A stretch of DNA of 64,000 nt. Origin: Pristionchus mayeri. Lineage: Eukaryota; Nematoda; Chromadorea; Rhabditida; Neodiplogasteridae. Below the pieces are notes generated by a model. That model saw only the letters and a list, made by a program, of their open reading frames with translations. It did no database searches and had not been told where the DNA came from. The stretch spans positions 31,106,661 through 31,170,660 of the forward strand of contig BTRK01000002.1 in assembly GCA_036245805.1 (NCBI GenBank), read 5' to 3'. The position numbers and the translations under genes are program-made. Numbering within the stretch: the stretch's first letter is position 1; each line of letters opens with the position of its first letter. Below are positions 24,000 to 35,000 of the stretch, in pieces.

Positions 24000-26900
24000 A
24001 GGAGTAAGTGAGAGAAAGTCCTCCGGGGGATATAAACTATCGGGAGAGACGAGGAAGAAGAAGGAAAGAAGAAGAAGTCATTGAGTCGCTCAATTGAAAG
24101 GAAGGAAAGAGAGGGGAGAGCACGAGGTTCATGACAATTTTCTCGCACTAAAGAGTGGCTCAGATCGGAGTGTAAGATCGATCAGAAAGAGGGAATGGGG
24201 AAAAGAAAGAGAGAGCACAACAACAGACAGAAACAATCTGCCCATCAACACCGATAAACACGAGTGTCTGACCGGCGAGAGAGATAGCAGCGTGAAATGG
24301 GTGCAAGCAGATATGGTGCCACAGCGAGTTGATCTTTGACCCCATAATCAATTCTCGATATTTGGTTCGGTTTCAGAGCCTCTATAACCATCGCTCGACT
24401 TTCATTGAACTATTGCTGTCTGACTGGCGATCGAAAAAAATCATAATTCAATAGTTTTTTCCTCGTACTTTGAGGCTTGAGGCGCGCTCGTGGAACGTTG
24501 CTGCACGATACTCATTGATTTTCATTCGTGTTTTCGGTCATTCTCCGAAGCTTCGATTCTCCCATCAGTACGTAAAGCCATGATAATTTTGTTATTTCGG
24601 AACTTCCCGTGCTCTTATTAGTGTGCCGGATCCACGTTTCCTGCTCAGCCACCATGAGGGGTACAGAAATGACCGGAAATTGAGATTAAAACGGAAACTG
24701 CAACTGAAAACAGAGATTCCCGGGATCATTCGAAGCCTAGCCCTCTTCATCCCCTCAGTTTCGCATAATCCATCCGTAATCCTTATACACTATGCTCGTG
24801 CATCCCCCATAGCTTCTATCTCACACAGGTTTTCCGTCGCTTACCCGTATAATTTTTTCGGGAATTGAACATGAGAATAACATACCACGATTCTATTGAC
24901 CAGCAATAGTAATTGGCGAAGAGCTTCGCGACAATATCACTATCCCCATTCCCCTGAGAGATATGCGATTCCACGAGCAAGATAGCAAAATGATCGGCAG
25001 AAGCTGTAGAGATGAATCACCTGGTGGTGATGAGGTATAAGGACTTGGGTGCACCGAATCACCCTCAATAATGTTCACAAACAATGCTTTTTGAGGTTCA
25101 CAGTCTCTACAAAGGTCTTTCATAGCTTCGCCATCCCTTCTTTGCAGCGAGAGGTCGCATCCGGGTTTCAGTCACGGTTGCACGACCGGGTTCTGTGCTT
25201 TTTCTGCCTTGATTATGTGGGATCCGGGTTTCCTTTGCAGAAGATCCGTGTTTTGCTCGAGCAACTCGCTATACCTCTCAGGTTTAATTCTCCCCTTCTT
25301 CCTCTGCTTTGATTTCCTGGTCTCGCCAAGAGGGGCGAAATTTGAGAGTCTATGAATGACGGGGGTATATATTCTCTGGTCTGTGAGAAAGATGAAGAGC
25401 CGTGTCTCGGATTCCGCGAAATTTCTGTGGAGATTGGATGAGTAATGCAAGGAATTGGGTTCTAGAATCAGATGACAGCTATTTTTCAGCCTTTTTCCAT
25501 TCATAAATGCACCTTTTTACTAGGGATTCCTCATATTCTCTCACTAGTAAGCGAGGGATAACCCAGAATAAGGAGAGTCCTTTCTTGCTTAGTCATCCCT
25601 TCGTTTTAGCACGAGGCAACATCCGGATTTCAGTCACGTTTGCACCACCCGGTTCTCGGCTTCTGCCTCTTCTTTTTCTTCTTTTGCGTTGATTTCGTTG
25701 GACTTAGCAGGCGTCTTGGGTGGGAAACTCGAGAGGCATCGGGCTAGATGACAGCGAGTAGTCGTTGGCCGATGGCGCAAGACTCAATCCACTATCTTGA
25801 TTTCACATACTCTCTCGCTTGATATGTCTAGCCGAGAAAGGAGTGCGAGAAAGAGGAAAGAGGGGATTCCCCGATGGCGCTGATACCTCATGCCAGTTTC
25901 TCAGGCGATATTCAGTCGGTTTGATATTCACTAATTTTGTTTTCTGTGAAAATGATAAGGGGTTTGTCTTGGCTCTCGGGTTTTTATCGGTATTTCTTCT
26001 CACACGGTACAATGTATCCACTATTTTCTCTGCACTCGCAGACCAAAAATCCTGATTATCTGAATGAAATGAAAGGGCACCAGACAGTGCTTCTTTCGCG
26101 CCTGCAGCAGCCAGATCCGGGTTTTTCTCTTCCAGGATATTGGCATTGTCCGGCTATACTTCCCGGCTCGCCTTCTTTTTCTTCCTCTGCTTTGATTTCC
26201 TGGTCTCGCCAGGGGGGAGAAATTGGAGATTCCCTCAGCTATATGTCGCGGCCTAGCCGTTGGTCTATGATGTGATTCTTGGTTTCAATTCCGCTTCCGT
26301 CTATTAGACCCGTATTCTATTTCTCTGCTGATTGGATGAGTGAGAAAAGATCAGGATGATGTTGACTATAAGATAAGCAGAGTTTCTCTTCCGACCTCTT
26401 TGCGCTGCTAATTGGCGATTGCTCACATGCACATCAACATCGGCTACTGAGGAAGTGTCAAATTTTCCATGCCAGAAATACGCTTGCGCACACTCATTAA
26501 CGAGGAACTTGATGAAGGTCAACGATGACGCTACAAAGTTTCAGATTCCAGGCACAAATGTGATCACAACGAGCAATCAGAATGGTATCGAGCAGTTGTT
26601 ATCCAAAATATTTGCACCGATAAAGCTCTTTTTCGGCGACTGAGCCTTGCTTTCCGGTAAATTTCATCGCACAACAAGTGCTAATCGTGAGATCGATCAT
26701 AGGAAATTGTCAGGGAAAACAGGGGGCAGCTACTTAGAGTGTCTAATCACGACCCTTCCAAGAAATCGTCCGAAGGATTGCATTGGCGTTATTTGTGAAG
26801 AAATTCCAGCGATCTACATTCTGACTTTAATTCGAAAAAAATTCTTATCCTGCAACATGTGGCTGCAACAAACAAGCAACATGTGGGCAGTCACAAGCGA

Positions 26901-28300
26901 GAGCCCACGGTCGCTTACCACCTGAAGGCCCTCTCACGCTCCTTACAAAAGCCGTTCACCAGCAGAATGTTGACTACAACAACGCTTGCTTTGATGACAT
27001 CATCATACATATTCTATTTCTGACGAGATTCATGTCCGGCGAATCTGTCAATCCACGTTCTCGGTGAGGACTCGCATCTCCAAGAAAGCACACGTTTTGG
27101 AGGATAATGACCAGTCATCATCAATTTCCGACACCGCGCCCGTCATCGCAAGTTCTTGGTAGAGTGGTCATCACATCCTCCTGGAATCTGCCCACGATCA
27201 AGAGTATTTTGTCCTAAGAGTCTAGCACGACCAATCGGATGATCATTTATGGGTTCCTTCTTGCTTATTTATGCACTGGTTGTTTGCTGGAGTCCTGGTG
27301 CTCTTTTCGTTGACACGGAATCTTATTGAATATTAGAGAGAAGACCGCGGAAATTGGGCAGTTACCTTCCCCATTCCATGGCAAATTCGGTCAATACCAT
27401 GCAGATCTTTGTTTGGTATTCAGAGGCTTTCTTTATGAGGCACATGCCTAGTGGTTCAGACTGGTCAGAGAGCAGTCATAGTTCATGTGTCTTGGTGAGA
27501 GACAGAGATTTGTGTGGCTATTCTCGGTTTCGTTGTGCGCTGAAATCTGAGCGGCCTGCACGAATACTAAATGCCCTCGGGGCGTGTGGGCAGGGCTTTC
27601 CCCTGATTGTTGGTCGAAGTTCGACTTCTCACAATCTATGCACACCTGTTAGAATTGCGAGAGAGTAGGCGATATGGAGAGATTCGGAGTAGGAAGGGGA
27701 GGCACATCTTTGACAGCTCAAGATCAGCGTATCTCGTTTCGTTCCTCCGGTAGTACTGAGAAACGTCGAAGTTCATAGGCCGAGCTGAAGTAAGGATAAT
27801 TTCTCAGGATGACTCAGAGGTCAGGCGGAGTAACATTCAGATTCCTCCGTTGAGCTCGATTTTTGAAGCAATGCGTGCTAGCGCATTGCGATTGTTGTAT
27901 GTTTTCGGGCATCGCGCATACTCTAATAAGGGAATGAATTGGAGCAAGACTATGTGGAAGAACATGGAGACTCTCGTTGGCTTTCAATAGAAGGACAAAC
28001 ATATTCTCTTGACAAACCAGGAAATCGCACACACCCTCTTCCATCCGTTTCACACGTTTCAGCACTTTATGACTCCTTCGCCCACCTCCTCTTCAAGCAA
28101 ACATTTCGGGTGTCTGTCCTCAGATTTCCCTTTTCCCACTGAACACAGTGGAGTGGTATGTCAAGGTGTGATATCATGCTTATTCCAGTGGGAATGCGAT
28201 CGGTTGTACTGCGACGAACTCAAGTTTTACAAAACAATAAATTTACACGAAAATAGATTATGCGAGGATTAATGCCTATTTTTAATGAAGAGATCAACGA
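24000..28300. other. Gene desert with diverged repeats
   Basis: I found no conserved coding block on either strand in these 4.3 kb. Short GA-rich motifs of the type GCGAGAGAGCAC, often beside GTCTGACCGG, recur here and around 21745, 22590 and 28870, so they are probably dispersed repeats. The listed repeat at 25140-26240 is the only larger structure seen. Confidence 0.4.
25140..26240. repeat. Diverged tandem-like repeat, about 0.45-0.5 kb period
   Basis: Similar blocks occur near 25145-25240, 25605-25690 and 26100-26215. They share CATCCGG(G/A)TTTCAGTCACG, a (C/T)CCGGTTCT..GCTT motif, and TTCTTCCTCTGCTTTGATTT (25300 and 26185). GATTGGATGAGT recurs at 25432 and 26330. The copies are heavily diverged and non-coding as far as I can see. 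Confidence 0.5.
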
Positions 28301-28400
28301 AGGAGGGGTGAGATCGAGGGAAGGGGCGTCGCTTGCGGACATACCCATAGTGTAGTTGCGGGTTCACCTTGGTCCGAGAGCGATCAGACAATGGTTCGAT
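28300..28400 (-). repeat. Conserved block downstream of insulin gene A
   Basis: A stretch containing ACCC(G/A)TA...CGGGTTCACC is found here (centre about 28360), at 29850-29910 downstream of gene B and at 31255-31310 downstream of gene C. On the minus strand each reads GTGAACCCG followed about 15 nt later by a donor-like GGGT. Flanking similarity extends over about 100 bp. It marks the 3' side of the duplicated unit and could be non-coding or a cryptic exon. Confidence 0.55.
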
Positions 28401-28746
28401 GGGCGAAGGGCGGTCCTAGTGCCCAGAACAGTGAGTACAAGAATATACAGCGGTGCAGTGGAGAGACATCTCGGAAAAAGAGCAAACTGGGAAGGGAGAG
28501 GATGACTCGGAAAGGGAAGCGACAGGTCGAATACCTCGGGAGAACGGCTACGGTAAGGGATTCGGGAAACTGGTTTCTACTCGGTGTCGGGGGTCGAGCA
28601 AACTCGTTTGCACAATGCAATGACAGCACTCGCAGGGTAGAGTAATCATGAGACTAGGGGAGTAGTAGTGCGGCTAGACATATGAGTGATGGGAGTAGAA
28701 TGGAGTGGAGTGGAGGACCGGAAGGTCGCTGAGAGGCTGCTGCAGC

Positions 28747-29398
28747 CTACGCATTGCAGCAGATTGATCGCACCTGAAGTGAGGGAGATTTGAACATGTT
28801 TAGGAGCCAATGAGTGCATTTGCAATGCCAAATGTGCACCGACTCTCCTTAATTAGCATGAAGTCCCCGCTGGTCAGACAGAGCGAGAGAGCACGCAAAA
28901 TTAGGAGAGTCAGAGAAGTCTTGTGATCACTACTGTTCACAGACGATGAATGAATGGACATACCTCAGAGGGGCGGCAGCGATCTCGGCAGCACATGTTC
29001 GAGATCTTGGGGAAGACGGAGGCGCGGCGGGTGCGCGAGAACGACTGATCGGCGGATCCTGCAAAACCGGATTTTAGCACCGGGATACGGTACGGTTCCG
29101 GAAAATAGGAATGAAGATACTCACTCTTCGTCTTGCCAGGGCAGCTGGCGCAGATCTTGCCCGTAGACAGGAGGAGGTCGGCGCCGCAGAGCCGGAAGGG
29201 CTCATCGTTCTCGAGCTCGCGACGCCCGCGACCGCCGCGTGCAGCCGCGCGCCACGCGGATGCGGCCTCAAGCGCCGCGAGCGCGGACCCCTCTGCTGCT
29301 ACAGCGGCGTCGTAGTCGTTGACGTCGACGAGGGAGGAGGAGGCAGAGACCAGGGCGAGAAGTCCCAACGAGGCCAGAATGACGATGGTTGCAGACAT
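28747..29398 (-). CDS. Insulin-like peptide, gene A of a tandem trio, 3 exons
   Basis: Exons 29125-29398, 28964-29058 and 28747-28773 join in frame to 131 aa. The start ATG at 29398 opens a signal peptide (MSATIVILASLGLLALVSAS). A pro-region ends in a basic site, ARGGRGRR. The B-chain region follows: FRLCGADLLLSTGKICASC. A linker with an RTRR site precedes the A chain, ISNMCCRDRCRPSE in exon 2 and VRSICCNA in exon 3. The A chain fits CC-x3-C-x8-C, with an extra cysteine after the last. Three B-chain and five A-chain cysteines predict four disulfides, as in many nematode insulins. Insulin-like peptides are secreted and act through the DAF-2-type receptor. The upstream ATG in the longer open frame is out of place for a signal peptide, so 29398 was chosen. 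Confidence 0.9.
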
Positions 29399-29849
29399 TG
29401 TGAGGATGGAGGGAGGAGGGCGAGACTGGAAGGCAAGTGCCAGAGACGGAGTGCGAAGGAATGAACAAGAGAAGGCTAGTTTCAATGGGCGGAGTCAGGG
29501 TAGAAACACGGAGGGGCGGGGCCTGAATCGGCGAGAAGGAAGAGGCGGGCGGAGATGAAGGGGGAAGGAAGATCCTAACCTCGTCATCCACCCTTTACCG
29601 AGTACACACTTGAGGTACCAGTCATCTTTTCCGCCCCCGGCCATTCTGTGCCCAAGTGTGCCGTCGTTCAACGAAGCTGCTCGGGTGATTCATATGTCTT
29701 CCATGTCTCGATGAAAAACGCATAATTATAAGAATTCATTGTCGCATGAGGGAAACGGAACATGTTAATGTACTCGAACGGAGAAGAGGGTACCTAACGA
29801 TACATATTAAGAGATCAGAGATGAGAGGAGAGATCAGGGAGGAGGGATC

Positions 29850-29910
29850 GCAGGACACAGACCCGTAATACAGACTCGGGTTCACCATGGTATGTCCGTG
29901 AACGATGAGA
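29850..29910 (-). repeat. Conserved block downstream of insulin gene B
   Basis: Second copy of the CGGGTTCACC block (see 28300-28400), about 270 bp beyond the stop of gene B. Confidence 0.55.
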
Positions 29911-30177
29911 ATGGAGGAAAGGGATTGGGTGACTACAAGGGGCAAGACATGAACGAGTCAACGGCTGCGGAGTATGATGGGCCTACTCGGAGTGGAGGAG
30001 GGAGACCTCGTGAATTGGGGTGGACTACGTACAACAGGACACGCTAAGTGACTAGATGAATGAATCGGGAAAACGTGGAACTAATGGTAAGATATAGTTA
30101 AGCTGTGGAGTTTAGAGGAGGGCGGAGTTGCAGGATTCGGGAGCAGCGCCGACGAGCAGGCATGAGTTCCGCCCAGC

Positions 30178-30766
30178 CTAGACGCAGCAAACGGCTCTGA
30201 CCTGAAGAACTGGCATAACTGGATAACAATACAACGAGACTGCTGGAGACAAATCCGAGCTCACCTCAGATGGTCGGCACTTGTTGATGCAGCACATGTT
30301 GCTGATCTTGGTGCTGATGGAGGCGCGTCGGAAACGAGAGAAGACCGGAGAGGAGACGGATCCTGCAATTATGGGCTTCCAGGATCAACAGTTAGTAGGA
30401 GAGAGACAGACGGAAGAATACGGTATATGGCAGAAGTGCGGTAGATCGGTATACGGTAGAATACTATAAATGCCACTCACTCTTGTCCTTCTTGGGACAG
30501 ATCTTGCAGATCTCGCGCGTTTCGGTGAGCAGCTCCTTTCCGCAGATGCGGAACTCCGTGTCGCCTGCCCCGAGTTCTCGTCGTCCTCTGCCTCCTCTGG
30601 CTGCCTGCAGCCAGTGCTGTGCTGCAGCTGCAGCGCTGTCGAACTGCTGCGAAGCCAGAGCCGACTCGTATTCATCCACATCCAGGGGAGAGGAGTCGAG
30701 GGAGACCGAGGCCAGAGCCATCACGGCCACGCAGGAGACCAGGAGGAGGACCTTGAGGGAGAGCAT
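30178..30766 (-). CDS. Insulin-like peptide, gene B of a tandem trio, 3 exons
   Basis: Exons 30481-30766, 30265-30362 and 30178-30201 join in frame to 135 aa. The signal peptide begins MLSLKVLLLVSCVAVMALAS. The pro-region ends with the same ARGGRGRR motif as genes A and C. B chain: FRICGKELLTETREICKIC. After a basic RRA site, the A chain is ISNMCCINKCRPSE plus VRAVCCV from the tiny last exon. The intron phases (1, then 0) and donor positions are the same as in genes A and C, so the trio arose by tandem duplication. The last exon codes only seven residues, so it would be missed by simple ORF finding. Confidence 0.9.
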
Positions 30767-31254
30767 CTTGGAGGGGAGGAGAGGAGAGTAGACGGCAGAA
30801 CTCCGAGTCACAGACAGGAATGGACTGGCGAGACTCTAGATTGGGAAGGGCGGGGCAAGGGTAGAAACATGAAGGGCGGGGCTAGGTTGATGACGAGAGG
30901 GCGGAGAGGGGAGAAGTGGAGGGAGACGGATGGATCTCGTAACATCGTCATCAACTCTTAATCGGGCATACACGACAGGTATTTCTCTTTAGGTCTGATA
31001 CTGCCCAGTGATACAATGTTATGAAGTGTACCATCGGTCGAAGCAGCATTTAGCTCACAATTATTTCATTTCATGCCTTTGAATACTCGAAATCGTCAAC
31101 AAACATCAATTATCGATTCAAAACAACGATGCAACGCAGACTCAGAATAACGATGATGTGATTGACTCAAACTCTGGTACAATACCTATTCTCGAGGGAG
31201 GCTTAGTAGAGTACCGAATGAGGGAATGAGATCGGGGATTAGTGTAGAGAAAGG

Positions 31255-31310
31255 CGTCGATTGCTTGGACAATACCCGTACAGTATCTCGGGTTCACCGG
31301 GTCTCGGTAC
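31255..31310 (-). repeat. Conserved block downstream of insulin gene C
   Basis: Third copy of the CGGGTTCACC block (see 28300-28400), about 170 bp beyond the stop of gene C. It and its neighbours also share GACA.TACCCGTA just upstream. Confidence 0.55.
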
Positions 31311-31461
31311 CACAGCTTGTATGGAGAACAATGAGATTCAACGTCAATGGCTAGGGGCAAGAGAAATGAGTTATAGCGAGGGCGAGATGCTAATAACATG
31401 CTAGCAGGTGTAGGAGGGGTGGAGCAGGGGCGGCCGAGTCGGAATATTCGGAAGCCTCAAT

Positions 31462-32019
31462 CTAGGCACAGCAGATCGCCTTGATCTGTAAAGAAAAATT
31501 CTTGAAAAATGTTCCTTTTCTAAGAAATATGGCGTCAAAGATGGAAAATATGAGATAGACAAACCTCAGACGGCCTGCATTCGTTAACACAGCACATGTT
31601 GCTGATTTTCTTGCTGTCGGTGGCGCGACGCACTCGGCTCCCAAGCACCGCCGAGCCGTTCTCAGGGAGGGAACCTGCAGAACCGGGATTTAGGGAATGG
31701 AGAACCGGGGTTTGAATGGAATCCGGGAAATAGACTTACGCTTGGCGCGGCAGTTGCAGATGTTCGTCATGACGTGCGTGAGCAGCGCCGTTCCGCACAT
31801 CCGGAAGGGCGCGTCAGCGTCGCGGCGACCGCGACCGCCACGCGCCGCCGCGAGCCACGCGGACGCGGACGAGAGCGAGGCACCCGCGGACTCCTCTGCG
31901 GCAAGGGCGGCCTCGTAGTCGATCTCTTGCAGGATGACGTCCTCCTCCTCGGAGGAGGAGGAGAGGGAGGCAGAGGCTAGGGCGACTAGAAGAGAAGTGG
32001 AGAGGAGGAGACGGAACAT
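31462..32019 (-). CDS. Insulin-like peptide, gene C of a tandem trio, 3 exons
   Basis: Exons 31740-32019, 31565-31674 and 31462-31485 join in frame to 137 aa. Signal peptide: MFRLLLSTSLLVALASAS. The acidic pro-region ends ARGGRGRR. B chain: FRMCGTALLTHVMTNICNC; here the last two cysteines are one residue apart, where genes A and B have two. The linker has a VRRA basic site. A chain: ISNMCCVNECRPSE plus IKAICCA. It is the most upstream of the three on the minus strand; spacing between neighbours is about 0.7-0.8 kb from stop to next start. Confidence 0.9.
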
Positions 32020-32099
32020 CTTTGGAGAAGGGAGGAGGAGGAGGAGTGCTGGTCACCGAGACGGTCCTGTGATTGAATGAATGATTGTCGGCGGACGAT

Positions 32100-35000
32100 C
32101 GAGGGGGTGGGACAAAGGGGGAGGGGCTGGGCCCGGCGGTAGGGCGGGGCGTGCGACCATGCAGCGAGAGAGATGAGAACAGGTAGACAGTAAGGGGGAG
32201 GCATTGTCATCAGGGCACGATAAGGTGACTCATAAATGAACTCCGAAATATCCTAAAGAAACATAGCGATCAAGGATAAAAGAGCCAGTGAGCATAATGT
32301 GGAAGGAAAAATAATGGTTGTGTTTTTTTTAATAAGGTGGGTGTTTTCCGCGCACAATATTCACAGTCTCACGGCTTAGTTGCAGCTGATGCCTTTGTTG
32401 ACACCGAATGAGTAGGCGTGTAGGATCTAGAGCTCGACCAAAATAGATATTTGTTTTCAAAATATTTTCTCAACGCGATCGCCCATAGGCGTTCGAATGA
32501 TGCGGCATATTCCCTAGCCCTTTCGGTCTTCTGTTTACTCCTGGCACCATATCCGGTGCATCACCCACGGTCAGAGGTCCGATTATAACCCCTATGTCCC
32601 AAAATTGCTTTTTCAAAACCGCACTTTGTCTAATGTTGTTGTTATTCCTTTTCCTAAATACATAGAACGGATCCAAGCAAATCCTGATCTGATTCTGAGG
32701 CGCATCAAAGATGAACTAAGGGGGAGCCCAAGAGAGCTAAAAGTGGAATGGAGCTCGAAAGCATTGACCAAATGCGGGCCCTACCCTCTTTTCTACTCCA
32801 TATAATTCCCTGTTTTCGATCCTGCTCTCCCACTCTTCTTCCCGGCAAGTCCTCCTAATTCCTCCTGTTCTTGCAACGATGTCCTCTAGTTCGCTCGCAA
32901 AGCCACAAATTATCACGAATCTCCGCACCAACGGCTAATTGGCGGTCCTGGCTCCTCTGCGGTATCGTACTCACCTTCCGGTGTAGGACGAGCTGGTGTA
33001 CTACAGTACCTGTCGATTACAGGAGGCGCGTGACGTGACAGAAGGAAGGGCGAATACTGTACTTCCACACGAGTCCTTGCAAGATACCGTTTAGAGACAC
33101 TGTAGTGACCGAGCCACGTGCCCTCATTATCAGCACTGGCTGCTACATCGTCTCATGAGTCTCATTTGACTGTGGAAGATCGGGTATGATATTTTTAGCA
33201 TATATATTTTTATATTTTCTTCTAACAAGGCATTATATTTATCATTATGCCGATAAAAAGTGTGGCTATTCTCATGACGCACTGCAATCATTTCCGATCG
33301 CGTTTATAGCTGTTTGCTCACTCTATCCTCATCACTATCCTGCTTGAGGGTGTGGCATGAAACAATTGTGGTCAGAACCACAATCATGACGAATAGCATC
33401 CTCAGCAACAGATCAAACATAGCGCACTGTTTTCCCTTTGTCAACCATTTTTTGTCAACCATAACACAGGCGATAATGAGGATAGCTGATCTCTTGGACA
33501 TCATGTGGGTGTGTAGTAAACACTCTCGCTGACGCCCGCACTAATGAGCAACTCGAGAGCACTTCCTAGCCAGTGCTAGGAGCTATTCCTGCCCCTGCCC
33601 CAGCGTCTCTACTAATGATCAGTTGAGCTGCGCAAGTAAACACTTCCTAAAGGAACAAATGGTTGAGTCACGGCAAGACGTAGGCTATGGTCTAGACTCC
33701 GAAGCCTCTTCACGAACATCGAATACGCTGCCGAAAAATACAGCAGACGACATTTGGTAAAGGGCAGACGCGCGTCGAGTGCGCGCCGCACGCCACACAC
33801 CACAGCCTGAAATACGCCCGCGACCTGAATGTGTGCCTGATTGCATTGCGGGCTTTCGCTTATTGCATCTAGTGAGCAACGTCAATGGCCCGAATTAGCG
33901 AGTGATGTCGGATATACGTGGACTAGGAGCGGCTAGTGTGATTGTAGGATCGGCACTAGGTCGGATGAGAACGATGGCATCATGCACCATTTGATAGATC
34001 AAAGGCGGCATGACGTCATAGTTCCCATCCGACCTAGTGCCGGGGTATCTGGTAGTAATGACAAATCGGCGAGAGCTCTCCTCATTTCGCACTCTTTCTC
34101 GCTTGTCTAACCTGGTAGAAAGCACAAAGAATACAATTCCGAAAATTAACGCAAAAATTCTCATTGTGATCTTATGGTCTCAAAAATTCACGTTTTCAGG
34201 ACATGCTGTTCGAATCCAACTTTTTTCCTACAGTCTCACGGCATCCAATGGAACGGTCGCATTCGGAATCACAAACCAGGCATAAATAGGTTCCGTGGTC
34301 AGAGACTGCGCAATCACTACACGAAATCTCATGGCTTTACTAGGAAATGCGCGGGTACGCCACCGTGGGAAGGGGAAGTTTAGCGAGACTCTCTGCTCGA
34401 AATTGGAGGGTCGTGAGAGGGGTGATCGCTCAGAGTGACGCACTGTCTGACGAAACTCCGCGTACCCAGTCTGAGTCCCAAATGAATTTTGTTCTAGTAG
34501 GGACTAGGAGGACAGTTGGATATTCGAAGGGAGGACCTCGCTGTAGTTTGTGCTCTCAGGCCAGAGCAGGAGAGTGCGCTTACTCGCATTTGGCACGCTT
34601 CTGCAGGCCGTGGAGGCCAATTCCAGAGATCTTTCAAGGATATACAAGAAAGGACATCGAAATGCATGGCCCCCCGTCACGTGCAAAGCTTATTGTTGTT
34701 CTCCTTTTCTCTAACCACACGAAACACCATTGTCTAAATTTTTAATGAATTTGGCCTTTGAAGGCTTTGAATGAAGTTGCATGGAGAAGAGACGAACACT
34801 GAAGTGTCATTGCTTCAGACACTTGTCGGAAGGCCCATGTTAGTAAGTTTGCCGGATTAATACCGTACGTCAAACTGAGCGATCTATCATAGATGCATAT
34901 GTTATGTAAGTACATCAATTCATCCACTTATCCTTCAGTTTAAGCCCTATGCGATAAAATCCTGTTCACATCTCAACATGCATCATCGAATTTTAGCCAT

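Noticed and set aside
29111..29464. Plus-strand open frames over the insulin genes
   Set aside because: The minus strand has a signal peptide, correct cysteine spacing, splice sites and three parallel copies; the plus frames are GC-rich shadows.
33612..33885. Possible fourth insulin-like B chain (VVCGVRRALDARLPFTKC)
   Set aside because: Cysteine spacing is too long for an insulin B chain, there is no A chain nearby, and it does not join the signal-peptide-like exon at 34112-34164 in a sensible frame.
34200..34220. GTTCGAATCC as a tRNA B box
   Set aside because: No matching A box, acceptor stem or anticodon arm could be drawn upstream.
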